Of a stretch of DNA of 64,000 bases, positions 44,158 to 54,922 are shown one piece after another. Every line of letters begins with the position of its first letter. The first letter of the stretch is position 1. The stretch is taken from assembly GCA_039881045.1 (NCBI GenBank), contig JAYWVB010000008.1, forward strand, positions 1,075,105 to 1,139,104, given 5' to 3'. The notes beneath the pieces were generated by a model. It searched no databases. It saw nothing but the letters and a program-made list of their open reading frames with translations, and was not told where the DNA came from. This DNA comes from Chaetomium olivaceum (taxonomy: Eukaryota; Ascomycota; Sordariomycetes; Sordariales; Chaetomiaceae). A program made the position numbers and the translations under genes.

Positions 44158-46007
44158 ATGCCCAGCAACGAGGCCATCCTCCAGGGCGTCAGCGTCCTGG
44201 GCCCCATCCAGGAGTCGCACCGCAAGATTCTGACTCCCCCCCCCTTGCTTTCCTTGCCCTGCTGCAACGCTCCTTCAATCCCACCCGCAAGGCCCTCCTC
44301 GAGCGTCGCAAACTTCGCCAGGCCGAGCTCGACAAGGGCGGCCTCCTAGACTTCCTGCCAGAGACCAAGCACATCCGCGAGGACCCAACATGGAAGGGCG
44401 CCCCGCCCGCCCCCGGCCTCGTTGACCGCCGCGTCGAGATCACGGGGCCGACAGACCGCAAGATGGTGGTCAATGCGCTGAACGCCAACGTCTGGACTTA
44501 CATGGCTGACTTAGAGGGTACGTGGCTAGTGCCTCGGTTCGGGACCCCAGTCGGGAATTCCCTGGGCCCGGGCTACCTCTTGAGGGTTGAGAGTAGCCTC
44601 AGCTAATTAGTTTCCCAGACTCGAGTGCCCCGACATGGGACAACATGATCAATGGCCAGGTGAACTTGTACGATGCCGTGCGCCGTCAAGTCGACTTCAA
44701 GCAAGGGGCAAAGGAGTACAAGCTCCGGACAGACAGGCCGCTTCCCACCCTCATCGTGCGGCCCCGCGGCTGGCACCTCGAGGAGAAGCATGTCACCGTT
44801 GACGGTGAGCCCATGAGCGGTTCGCTCTTCGACTTTGGTCTGTACTTCTTCCACAACGCCGCCGAGACCGTCAAGCGTGGCTTCGGGCCCTACTTTTACC
44901 TACCCAAGATGGAGTCTCATCTTGAGGCCCGTCTCTGGAACGATGCCTTCAACCTGGCCCAGGACTACATTGGCATGCGGCGCGGGACCATCCGCGGCAC
45001 CGTGCTGATTGAGACCATCAATGCTGCCTTCGAGATGGACGAGATCATCTACGAGCTGCGCGACCACAGCTCTGGCCTCAACTGCGGCCGGTGGGACTAC
45101 ATCTTTAGCGTCATCAAGAAGTTCCGCCAGAATTCCAACTTTGTGCTGCCAGACCGCAGCTGCGTCACCATGACGGTGCCCTTTATGGATGCTTATGTCA
45201 AGCTGCTCATCCAGACTTGCCACAAGCGCGGCGTCCATGCCATGGGCGGCATGGCGGCGCAAATCCCCATCAAGGACGACCCGGCCGCCAACGAGAAGGC
45301 CATGGCAGGCGTCCGCGCCGACAAGCTGCGGGAAGTGCGCGCCGGCCACGATGGCACGTGGGTCGCTCACCCGGCCCTGGCCGCCATCGCAACCGACGTC
45401 TTCAACCAGCACATGCCCACACCCAACCAGCTCTTTGTCCGCCGTGAGGACGTGACTATCGGCGCCAACGACCTCCTCAACATGAACGTCCCCGGCAAGA
45501 TCACCGAGGAGGGCATTCGCAAGAACCTTAACATCGGCCTGGGATACATGGAGGCGTGGGTCCGCGGTGTTGGCTGTGTGCCCATCAACTACCTCATGTT
45601 TGTTCCCCACGAATCACAGCCCTATCCATCTCACCATACTAACACATGTATCTCTCTAGGGAGGACGCCGCCACCGCCGAGGTCTCACGCAGCCAGCTCT
45701 GGCAATGGGTACGCCACGGCGTGACCACGGCCGAGGGCAAGCGCGTCGACAAGGGCTACGCCCTCAAGCTGCTGAAGGAGCAGACCCAGGAGCTTGCCAC
45801 CAAGGCCCCCAAGGGGAATAAGTACCAGCTCGCCGCGCAGTACTTTGCGGGCCAGGTCACAGGCGAAGATTATGCAGATTTCTTGACTTCGTGAGTGGCC
45901 ACTGATTGTCTCCATGGCGTGGAAGATTGAGACTAATGCCGTGTGATAGATTGTTGTACAACGAGATCACCTCGCAGGAGAGTCCCAAGCCGGCTTCTAA
46001 GCTTTAA
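44158..46007 (+). CDS. acu-9: Malate synthase, glyoxysomal (glyoxylate cycle)
   Basis: Exons are 44158-44517, 44619-45597, 45660-45890 and 45950-46007. It condenses acetyl-CoA and glyoxylate to malate. Recognisable segments are QRSFNPTRKALLERRKLRQ, GPTDRKMVVNALNAN, DSSAPTWDNMINGQVNL, RPRGWHLEEKHV, GPYFYLPKMESHLEARLWNDAF, GTIRGTVLIETINAAFEMDEI and HAMGGMAAQIPIKDD. The short last exon ends ASKL, so the protein carries an SKL peroxisomal targeting signal. The frame breaks at a run of nine C at 44236-44244; ten C would restore ILTPPPLAFLALLQRSF and give 542 residues. The symbol is the Neurospora name. Confidence 0.93.
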
Positions 46008-46758
46008 GGGTACGGAACATGGGGAAGATGGGACTAAGTAGTGTTTCAACATTTTACCGGCTCTTTGGTCGTATGGACGCTGTAACGGGCACCGGGTTTG
46101 TTTGTTTGTTTTAAAGCAGTATGGGAATGTCCCCGGTCTGGGAGAAAATCGAGGTATCAAGTTTCGTCATCAACCAACGGCCGCGGAGTCGAAGGTGTAG
46201 TTGTAGATGTAAGGCGTGTGTGTGCAACCGGGTTCCAAAACCAACACGTAGCAAAGCCCAACAGGATGCCAGCAAATATGGTGGAACTATGCTGCTGTGG
46301 TATCAGAATTAGTTGTTGGTTATATGTTACCCAAGCCACTTATTGCCGGAATCACCAGCCTGCCCATGAACACGCAGCCTCCCTGACGCCACTAGCTCAC
46401 CGGTGCCTGGTCTAAACATTCGGAGACAGCTTGAGATTATGTTGAAGAGAGCTGCGCCCGGTCAGACGTTTCATCTTCCTCACCTGCTTCCCTTTTCTCC
46501 TTGTCTGTGTCTCTCAACAATACCCCTATCATGAGTTCTACACAGAATAAGCCCTGGCTTGAACGACTAGATGGCGGGCAATTCAGCGAGCTACGTGTTT
46601 TTAACTACTAGTAACCACACTGGCACCGGGTGTGCCTGAGGTGGTGTTATTACGTGAGACTATATAGTTGTTTCCAAGTTGATTGCAATTTGCGAAGGGC
46701 CGGGTTATCGCGCATACGGACTTTATTGCTCAAGCCCACTCAAGAATCGACTGTGCTT
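46008..46758. other. Intergenic region
   Basis: Malate synthase 3' flank and upstream region of the next gene. Nothing gene-like seen. Confidence 0.5.
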
Positions 46759-47463
46759 ATGGGCGGCTGTCACCCCTATCAAGTCCGCACCCCAGAAGGG
46801 GGCGGAGTACACGACAGGGACGGGAATGAGAGTGCCGCTGACTCAACCCCAACCAACGAGCCCGCTCCCAGTCCCTCACTGGTCGTAGTCGTAGCCACGC
46901 TCATAGTCATATACGTTGTCGCTATGTTGTTGTTCGGGTTGATCTACTACACAGGTACCAAGACTGCTTCCCCTTGACTAGCCTAGCCACATACATCTAC
47001 CGGCTGCCCGCTCCTTGTGTGTTAACCAAGCATCTATGCTGACTTTGTACATACAGATCGAGCTCTTCGCGACCCTAGCCACGAGCGGCAAGACGGGTGC
47101 TGCAGTCTCTTGTGGAAGCTAATCAAATTCATCTTCTTCATCCGCTTCATCGAGGTAATGTGGAAGAGCTGCCGCTTAACGGAGGGAGAGCGCGCCCGCC
47201 GGGTTGCAGCGACAGGTGGTCCTAGCAGCCGAAGGCACAGGACCCATGAAGAGGAGGAGGAGTTGTATGGTTCACCTTATATTTCCTCAGCCCCGGCTTA
47301 TTGGAATTTCCATCATCCTCCAGCGGAGGAGGCACAGCCCATACCTCTAAGAAGCATGGAGGAATCGGTTCGGCGGAACGCAGCACGGGACTCTCCCGAA
47401 AACGCAGATAGGTCGGTGCTGGCTAGGACAAGGTCGGGTTCGACGCTGAACCAGTCCGATTAA
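46759..47463 (+). CDS. Single-span membrane protein of unknown function
   Basis: Exon 1 46759-46954 and exon 2 47057-47463 give 200 residues. I chose the ATG at 46759 (MGGCHPYQVRTPEGGG), since the longer frame begins with GTG. A Pro/Ser-rich N-terminal part precedes one strong membrane segment (LVVVVATLIVIYVVAMLLFGLIYY). Then come DRALRDPSHERQDGCCSLLWKLIKFIFFIRFIEVMWKSC, a second amphipathic or membrane-proximal hydrophobic stretch, and a charged Arg/Glu/Ser tail. Intron phase and the acceptor (TACATACAG) agree. I do not recognise the family. It could be a lineage-specific gene; the call rests on the joined frame and the membrane segment. Confidence 0.5.
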
Positions 47464-47513
47464 TCCGTGAGAGTCTTGACTGCCGTCTTGTAAGTGGAAC
47501 TGCAAGCCTGCCA

Positions 47514-47696
47514 TCAGACCGTATAAAGTGCGCCGGTCGCTGTATAGATGTTGCGATGGTGGAACGGGCAGTCGAAGTACCTATCCGCCTCCTCAGGGTC
47601 TATAGCGACCTTTTCCGTCAATGGCGGCACCTTGGCTGTCCACAAGGGACAAACCTCCGGTATAAACGGAGGAGGGTTAGCATTACGGTTCATCAT
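47514..47696 (-). CDS. Possible small protein, 60 residues
   Basis: MMNRNANPPPFIPEVCPLWTAKVPPLTEKV and the rest to YTV-stop read as plausible coding sequence; the upstream part of the same open frame does not. A TTTGCAG acceptor-like site precedes the ATG by about 35 nt, suggesting a leader intron, and a short ATGGCGCAATGA upstream frame lies in between. Unrecognised, weak support. Confidence 0.3.
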   Translation of the reverse strand: MMNRNANPPPFIPEVCPLWTAKVPPLTEKVAIDPEEADRYFDCPFHHRNIYTATGALYTV

Positions 47697-48395
47697 CGCC
47701 GTATCATTGCGCCATAAAAAAGAGAAGACCTGCAAATCGGAATCGGAATAATAGAGAAAGCTTGATGAAAGGTTGGTTGATATTCGGGTTCCCGCCCAGT
47801 GCCGTCGTGCCAAGCAAGAGTGAGCGGTCAATGTAAAAGTGGGGAGGGTGACGATGCTGTGGGACTCCTTGGTAGCTGGGATCAAACAACGAACGGCAAG
47901 GGGACACAAGACTTCCAAGTCGTGAAAGTTTTGAATGGGTTCGGACGAAAACCGGCGGTCAAACTGCTCGACTCGTCGTGATGGCGGGTAGGGGAAATTG
48001 GCAATGATTATTCCGTTTTTAATGGTCCGGGTTTTTCCAGTCGCGCGAGATCGAGCAACCAAGGCACGCGCCGCTGCGTGACATGCCGAGAACAAAGAGG
48101 CCCCAGCCAGAGCTCGCCTTAGAGAAAAAAAGTCAAGCTTCCGATCGGCACCTCGACGATCCACTTTGATTCTTCCACACCTTTCCTCCCCCTCCTCCGC
48201 TATTTTTCTTCCGTCTCATCCGCCAACTCGGCCCCCCAAGCCCTCTGTCAACATCGGCGAGACGAACCCCGGGGTACAGAACGTCGCCGCCAACGACCAC
48301 CCGCAAGCCCTTCCTCCGGCCCGCTCCCACCGTCCCGCTTCATTGAGTGGCTGCAAACGGACACCTCGAGATAGCGCCAGTAGAACCCCGCGACG
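47697..48395. other. Upstream region of the phosphotransferase gene
   Basis: About 700 nt between the possible small minus-strand gene and the phosphotransferase ATG. C-rich leader on the plus strand from 48170. Nothing else seen. Confidence 0.45.
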
Positions 48396-49748
48396 ATGGT
48401 CTACGTACGGCAGGAATACCTGCCCAATCTGCGGCAATACAAGTACTCGGCCGTCGACCACTCGCTGCTGTCGCGCTACGTGCTGAAGCCGTTCTACACC
48501 AATGTCGTCATCAAGTGCTTCCCCATGAGCATGGCGCCAAACCTCATCACGCTCACGGGGTTCATGTTTGTCGTCGCCAACTTCCTGACGCTACTGTGGT
48601 ACAACCCGACCTTGGACCAGGACTGTCCGACATGGGTCTACTACAGCTGGGCGGCTGGATTGTTCCTCTATCAGACCTTTGACGCGGTGGACGGGACACA
48701 AGCGTAGGTTGCTCTTCTCGCGCGCACCACGGCGCTCTGCCGTTGGAAAGATAAACCCTTTGCTGACCGGTAGTGCTCTTGTCTCTCTCTAGTCGGCGAA
48801 CCCACCAATCCGGCCCGCTCGGCGAGCTCTTCGACCATGGCGTCGACGCGCTCAACACCTGCCTCGAAGTGCTCCTCTTCGCGGGCGCGACCAACATGGG
48901 CCAGAGCTGGAAGACGGTGGCGACGCTCTTCGCCAGCCTGTTGACCTTCTACGTGCAGACCTGGGACGAGTACCACACCAAGACGCTCACGCTGGGCATC
49001 GTCAACGGACCCGTCGAGGGAATCCTCACCGTCGTGGTCGTCTACCTCCTGACCGGCTTCTTCGGCGGCGCCTCCTTCTGGAACCAGGGCATGCTCGCGA
49101 CCGTCGGCGTGCCACAGACGCTGGCGCTAGGATCGTCCGTCACTATCCCCGACTGTGTCTACAACCTCTCGTTCACTGAGTGGTACATGGTGCAGGGCAC
49201 TGTGGTGCTCGTCTACAACACGGTCGAGTCAGCACGCAACGTGATCCGGGCGCGGCGGGCGCGGGGCGACCGGTCGCGGTACGCGCTCGTCGGGCTGGGA
49301 CCCTTCTTCGCGGCGTGGGGCTTCATTGTCGCCTACCTGTACCTGCAGCCGACCATCCTGCACGGCCACCTCATCCCCTTTGCCGTCTTCGCCGGCATGG
49401 TCAACGCCTACTCGGTGGGGCAGATGATCACGGCCCACCTGGTCAAGCTCCCCTTCCCCTACTGGAACGTCATGGTCATCCCGCTCTCCTTCGGCGTCAT
49501 CGACTCGCTCGGCCCTATCCTGCTGCGCCACAGCCCCGTCCCCGGGCTCGGCTGGCCCTCGGCCCTCGGCGACGGCGTGTACCAGGTCGCTTTCATGTTC
49601 TGCATGCTGGGCATGGCTATCGGTGTACGGCAGCTTCGTGGTTGACGTCATTGTTACGATATGTGACTACTTGGATATCTGGTGCCTGACCATCAAGCAC
49701 CCGTGGGTGGAGGGCCAGGACGGGACCGCGGATAAGAAGAAGCAGTGA
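48396..49748 (+). CDS. cpt1: CDP-alcohol choline/ethanolaminephosphotransferase
   Basis: Exons are 48396-48703 and 48793-49748, about 420 residues after one correction. The enzyme transfers phosphocholine or phosphoethanolamine from the CDP form to diacylglycerol, the last step of the Kennedy pathway, in ER/Golgi membranes. The family signature DG-x2-AR-x8-G-x3-D-x3-D is complete (DGTQARR...GELFDHGVD), with the intron falling inside it between Gln-Ala and Arg. Seven or more hydrophobic segments follow. A one-base excess near 49622 shifts frame; the true end reads VYGSFVVDVIVTICDYLDIWCLTIKHP and ends ADKKKQ. Choline versus ethanolamine preference cannot be read from the sequence. Confidence 0.9.
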
Positions 49749-50670
49749 GGGCGGGCCGCTCGCAGACACCTATGGCACCACAACTACTTGGCGGTTTCGA
49801 GGACGAGAAGCAGAACTATTTTTTGTATCATGACGAAGACGACGATAAGGAGCTGGCTGCGAGGCTAGCTGTAATGGCACGCACAAGAAAGGTGGGAAAC
49901 CGAATAGGGAGGACCGGGGCGTGAAAGACAGCTCGGGCGTTGGACGGTGTGCACGGCAGTTTTGGAATGGGCATGGCAGGCGCGACGGTATAGAGCGGGA
50001 AAGGGTCTTCTTCAGCAAGGTGTCCCGACGGACGGCGTTTGGGGTTCAACTTGCTCTCCTTACCTATCTCATAGACGTCGGCAAACTGACAGCTTGTCAC
50101 ATATATAGCTAATGATGGGATGGGAATCACGGACAACGCTTCCACGGCATACTGTGCGTGTGCTTGGTTGAAGATGTCGATTGTGAACTATAATACCCCA
50201 CCCTGTAACTAAACCACGTCCTGGAGTTGAAGTCCAAGAATCCTCCCCAAAGACGTAGAGGATTCTACTTCACCCCGTCCCTCTCCCACACAATACACAA
50301 GTGGAAGGGTACGAAGCGTTCAATTTTGGTGCTCGCTCGTTGAATACCCGAGACCCGAGAGAGGAACCCATCACAAGCCATACCCATGCATCCACTATTG
50401 AAAGCCTCATCCAAAACGCCCAATGCATAAATACCGAAGGAAAAGCCAAAATATACCTGCTCAAGCGAGTGGGGCGCTTGATGGCACCATGAGTGTCTGG
50501 ACGGGGGTGGTTACTGCGGAGTGGTAAAGCGGTAACCCATCATCATAGTCGTGTCGTCGTGGTCATCGTCGCATCGTCGGGAGTATCGTCTGCGAAGATC
50601 GCTTTCACGATTCGCCTTTGCGGACGAGGCCAACGCCCAGTAAAACTCTGGTGCAAAGCTCATATGCCGT
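49749..50670. other. Convergent intergenic region
   Basis: 3' flanks of the phosphotransferase and bZIP genes. Nothing gene-like seen. Confidence 0.55.
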
Positions 50671-51961
50671 TTATATCAGCTCGTCGCTGTTCTCTTCGAC
50701 ACTAAGCTCGATGGCCTCGATAATAGCGCTCTCTTCGAACACCGGGCCCTGTCCGTCACACTTGGCCTGGGGCTTCAGCCGCTCGCTGACGGCGCTGACA
50801 TCGACGAGCCCACGCTTGAAGAGCTCGTGGTTGATGATGACCTCCCACGTCGCCCCGGCGGCGAGGAGGCGCTCTCCTTTCTCGCTCGTGACTACCCTGT
50901 GGCTGGGCGACTTGTTGGCGTGGCCCTGCAGGACGTTGCTGTAAAAGTCGGTGGGGTTGTACGTCATCGGCCCCGTCGTTGTCGGCGCGGCGTCGGCCGG
51001 GGATCCCGCGCCAGGGGCCACCATCGACGTCGCCCGCAGGATCTCGTTCTCCGTCTCCATCTTCTGAAGATCGCGCTTCAGCCGCTCATTCTCGGACATG
51101 GCTTCGGTCTGTGCGTGCTCCAGCTCATTGAGGCGGCTCTCGAGGTCCTTGACATGGCGTTCCTTGCGCTCCCGGAATGCACGTTGACTGCAATAACCAT
51201 TAGCGAGCCCGAAGTGCAGAACTAGACGAGCACATGCACGACTAGACGTGGGATCAAGGGGAAGTGCGAGACGGGGGGTAAGTGGGATCCGCCACATACG
51301 CTGCACGGTTCTGGGCCTTGCGCCTCGATTGAGCAGGGGTCAAATCGTCGTCTTCCGAGTTCGACGCCTGTCTGCGATTCTCCTCGGCCTCAAGTTTCGA
51401 GACGGAGAGGATCTCGGATGTGGGACCGGCTTGGTGAACAGCGCCGTTCACCGGGGGTACTGAGGCATGCACCGGAAGCTGCCCGGCGGCGTGGGCGGGC
51501 CCGGGAAAGCCTGGCCATGATTGAACTGCACATAGCCATCGAAGTTCTGGAACTGTTCGGGAGGTATCCCGTTCGGATACTGGTCAAAGATTTCCTGAGT
51601 AATGATTGTGTAAGCCTCTCGTCCCGCAATCGGATGCGCGCTACTGCCACTCGCAGCGATCAAAATGCGGAGTCTCGCAGCCCAGTAAGGGAATGAAAGC
51701 AATGGCCCCAATCGACTGCTGGCGAGTATAAAAGCCAAAAGGAAGCCTCCCTGTCTTGACCAAAACCGTACTTCCCTCTCCATCCAGCTACGGTTCTTGC
51801 TGCGGAGGCCAGGAGACGTAACCTACCGGAGACGATGTGTTGTTGTACTCTTCCGAGGCTACCGAGTTGGAATGCGAGGGCGTCAGAGGAACCTGAGTTG
51901 CTGCTCCCATGAACTGGTAAGGCGGAGCGCCCGGGAAAAATGCAGTGTGAGAGTAGTCCAT
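50671..51961 (-). CDS. Yap/AP-1-type bZIP transcription factor
   Basis: Exons are 51827-51961, 51300-51594 and 50671-51187, about 315 residues. MDYSHTAFFPGAPPYQFMG opens an aromatic and proline-rich N-terminal region. The basic region QSRRKAQNRAAQRAFRERKERHVKDLE has the Yap-type NxxAQxxFR signature and is interrupted by a 112-nt intron inside the two alanines. A leucine zipper follows (LESRLNELEHAQTEAMSENERLKRDLQKMETENEIL). The C-terminal part has a conserved-looking helix (ATWEVIINHELFKRGLVDVSAVSERL) and ends acidic. The cysteine-rich domains of Yap1 proper are absent, so an oxidative-stress role is not implied. A one-base loss near 51478 breaks exon 2. Confidence 0.85.
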
Positions 51962-54922
51962 GGTACTGCGTAGAGTTGCTTCTCTTTCTGCTTTCTGCTG
52001 AACGAGCAGGAGGTGGAGGTACGGGATCTTGAGGTGAGGCCTGATTCAGACGAGACGAGCGGAATTCTTGTGTCTTCTGGGTCTGGGCGGAGGCAGTCAG
52101 TCAGCACGGGGACCGGTGAAGCTTTAGGCTGCCCAGGCTTTCCAGGGGAGAGGTTTGGGGCGGGGAGCCCCACAACAACAGCAGCCTCGCCCTGTGCGCG
52201 CAGCATCAAGCCAGTTCTGGAAGGGCCCGGGTCCACCCTGTTATTGATCTCCACACGAAGCAACCATTCCGATCTCCATGTCACTTTGGATCGCGCTGGA
52301 GACCGGGGAACTCGATACAGTGAGACATTCGATGCACAGTTTCGCTAGCTCGGTATGGAACGAAATGTTCATACATAACGGACTCGGGGGCTGATGTGGG
52401 AACCCTCCGAGACAACTCAGGCATGTTTCTCCCTAGCGAGCATGCAGTCTCTAAAACGCTGCGGTATGGAATGATGGAACTTCCGTTTGCGTTCGAACCT
52501 CGGACCGGCGGCTTGCTCTCCGTGCCCGCTGCACAGGCTCGCTCGTGGACGCACACCCAGTATCTACAGAAGAGAAGAGTGAGATGAGCTCGCGAGCCGG
52601 GTCAGCTAACTAGCGATGCCCCGGCTCGAGCCTCTCCGAACCCCAAGACACGGGCGAAGAGCTTTCAAACCCTCCCAACAGCCACAGGCAAGGGAGGCCG
52701 CCAATACAAGCAACTTTCCCCGCAATGCTGACGGCAGGTTCCGTTCACTGAGAATGCAGAGCCAAGTGATTACGGCGATGGAAGAGGGGGTTTCCAGGCT
52801 GTGTTTGAGGCGGGATTCTTGACAACAATAGGTCAATCTCAACGAGCCAGAGATGCTCAACAGATGGAATGGCCCTTGACGCATGCCAGTGTCGTGCTGC
52901 GCCTCAAGCATGCAGACGCCAGCGGCACCAGATCTTATGGTATTTGACGAGGGGGCAAGCGACATGCAGACGAGCACGTGGCCTTCTCCTCTGTCGTCCG
53001 ATGCTGTTCAGAAGTTCCATAAGTCCCAGGCGAATCGGGACGTCTCCCGCCGGCCATTCGGGGATATGATGAACTGTGAAGGCTTGTGCCACCAAGCCAC
53101 CGTTGAGGAGCAATCCAATCGTCCATCAAGCACACCTCTGTCTCACTCGTCATGCATTGTGCTACCTTGCCCCCTATCGACGACAGTCTTGGCACGAGCT
53201 GATCATGGACATGAAGTTTGTCAGACCAGTTCCGCTGACAGCACACAAACCTCCCTTACTGCCCGACGATCTTGATATTTCCCCCGGGGCGAAACAGCCT
53301 GTTCAAGTTTTCCGCTCACAGAGCCAATGGGGCAGCCCAGCCATTCTATGTTGCCTCGACAACAGGCCAAGCACAAACATCACGACACTGTACCCCTGAA
53401 GGCCCCAAGGGGCTCGGGAGAGTATCGATGACTAACCTGCCGTTACTCAAGTAGAACAATATAACTATGCTGTGCTGGACAATAAGCCACAAATGCCCCT
53501 TAACTGGGTGTTCTACAATACCAACGACGCCGGTCCCGCAAACTAGCATCGGACTCTACCTCTTATGTGTCTTCAAGGAGGACAGAATTCATGTTCGCGA
53601 GACCGATATTCGTGGTAGGCGAACTACACATGCTGTGACAATGTGACCCTTTCCACTGCATCCCGTCATCTGGGTTGAGGGTTCTTCGGTCAGCTTCAAT
53701 ATGCCAAAGCAGGCTTTTGACGCGGCAACCTAACTTTCCCTGACTTACATCTTACGTCCAACTTTCAAGCAAGTGAGCTCGAGCGTTTCTCAATCAAACA
53801 CTGTTTTTTATGATATGAAGGGAAATGTTTGTGCATCGAGTTACCATGCTCTGGTTTGATGGGTACGCTTTAAGGTTTGTTACGGTTGTTTGGCAAGCAT
53901 TGATTGAGTTTTGGAAACAACAAGCTGCCTGCCTCTTCACATCTTCCGTCTCAAAGAGAATATTGGGCACCCAGCAAAGATTAAGGCCGCATTTTAACAA
54001 CAGGGCCAGGGCGTTGGGGATGGGCTCGGATATTCTTGCCTCACCTGTATCCATCTGTAGGTTGCCGCAAAACTTAAAGATCGTGGCAAAGCCCTTGAAG
54101 GCTCTTTCCTCCCTTCTTTTTTATACTTGATAGGCGCGTTGTGGATGCACTTCTCTTTGTGAATTCCCAATGCCAGCAAACTCTTATCGTTGACGAGATT
54201 CGTTTATGATCCGAAGTCAGTCTTAGGAAAGAGCCACGTACAAAAAGGGGAAAGAGCTCTCTGGCATCGCAACTCTCGCAAACCTGCCCGCTGTTCCTAC
54301 CAACTCCCCTCTGGATAATCTACCGAGGGAGTCGCGTGGAATTGAAACCTTCAGGATTCCCTCCAAGTCATCTCCGGCCTCATGCTAAGAGTAAAAGGGC
54401 AACTTCTGTTCGCCCTAACACTTGACTCCGTATACCGGCTTGGGTATGTTACGTCTTTATTGTGCTTGTTTTTCAGATTGTGCCTTCTAACTTCGCTGGT
54501 TTTCTTGAGTTTGCGAAGGCATTGGCAAGAAGGGGCGGCTCAATTCGTTCCCCCCTCCAGTTCAGGCCATGTTTCGCGACAATCCGCGAGCGCTGCAGCC
54601 TTATGGCTGCAGTAACGAAGATCTAGATTCCGACTCAAACGGTAAGCATGCTCCCCGAATCTCCTGCTTGCCCTTTCTTGTCGCTCTTCCACCATCGTCC
54701 TCTTACTATGCTGGCACTCGCGTTCCTCCCGTCACAAACAGCCACACATAGTCGACATCAAACACTCGATCTTTACCTCCAAGAAACGGTTGCAGGCTCA
54801 GGCGTCGCTACTCGCGCAGGCCATCCCCCCTTCTCCTTTCCCATAACTGCACTCCGTTCCTTCGTTTCCTTCCTCAGCCTTATCTTATGAGGGATGCATA
54901 GGCACCTAAGCTATTTCTCTAA
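51962..54922. other. Long gene-poor region
   Basis: Nearly 3 kb between two start codons. The left part is the bZIP promoter and leader. Short open frames on both strands (for example 52883-53275, 53825-54130) have no domain, splice or composition support. The right part is the leader of the disordered-protein gene. No repeat, tRNA or transposon was recognised. Confidence 0.5.

Noticed and set aside
44158..46007. Malate synthase as a pseudogene
   Set aside because: Only one break, in a C9 homopolymer; all catalytic segments, splice sites and the SKL ending are intact.
50671..51961. bZIP gene as the unfolded-protein factor HacA/Hac1
   Set aside because: The basic region is the Yap type (NRAAQRAFRER), and the introns have ordinary GT-AG borders rather than an Ire1 stem-loop.
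52600..54300. Several 60-130-codon frames in the gene-poor stretch
   Set aside because: Overlap one another on both strands and lack motifs; no evidence of coding.
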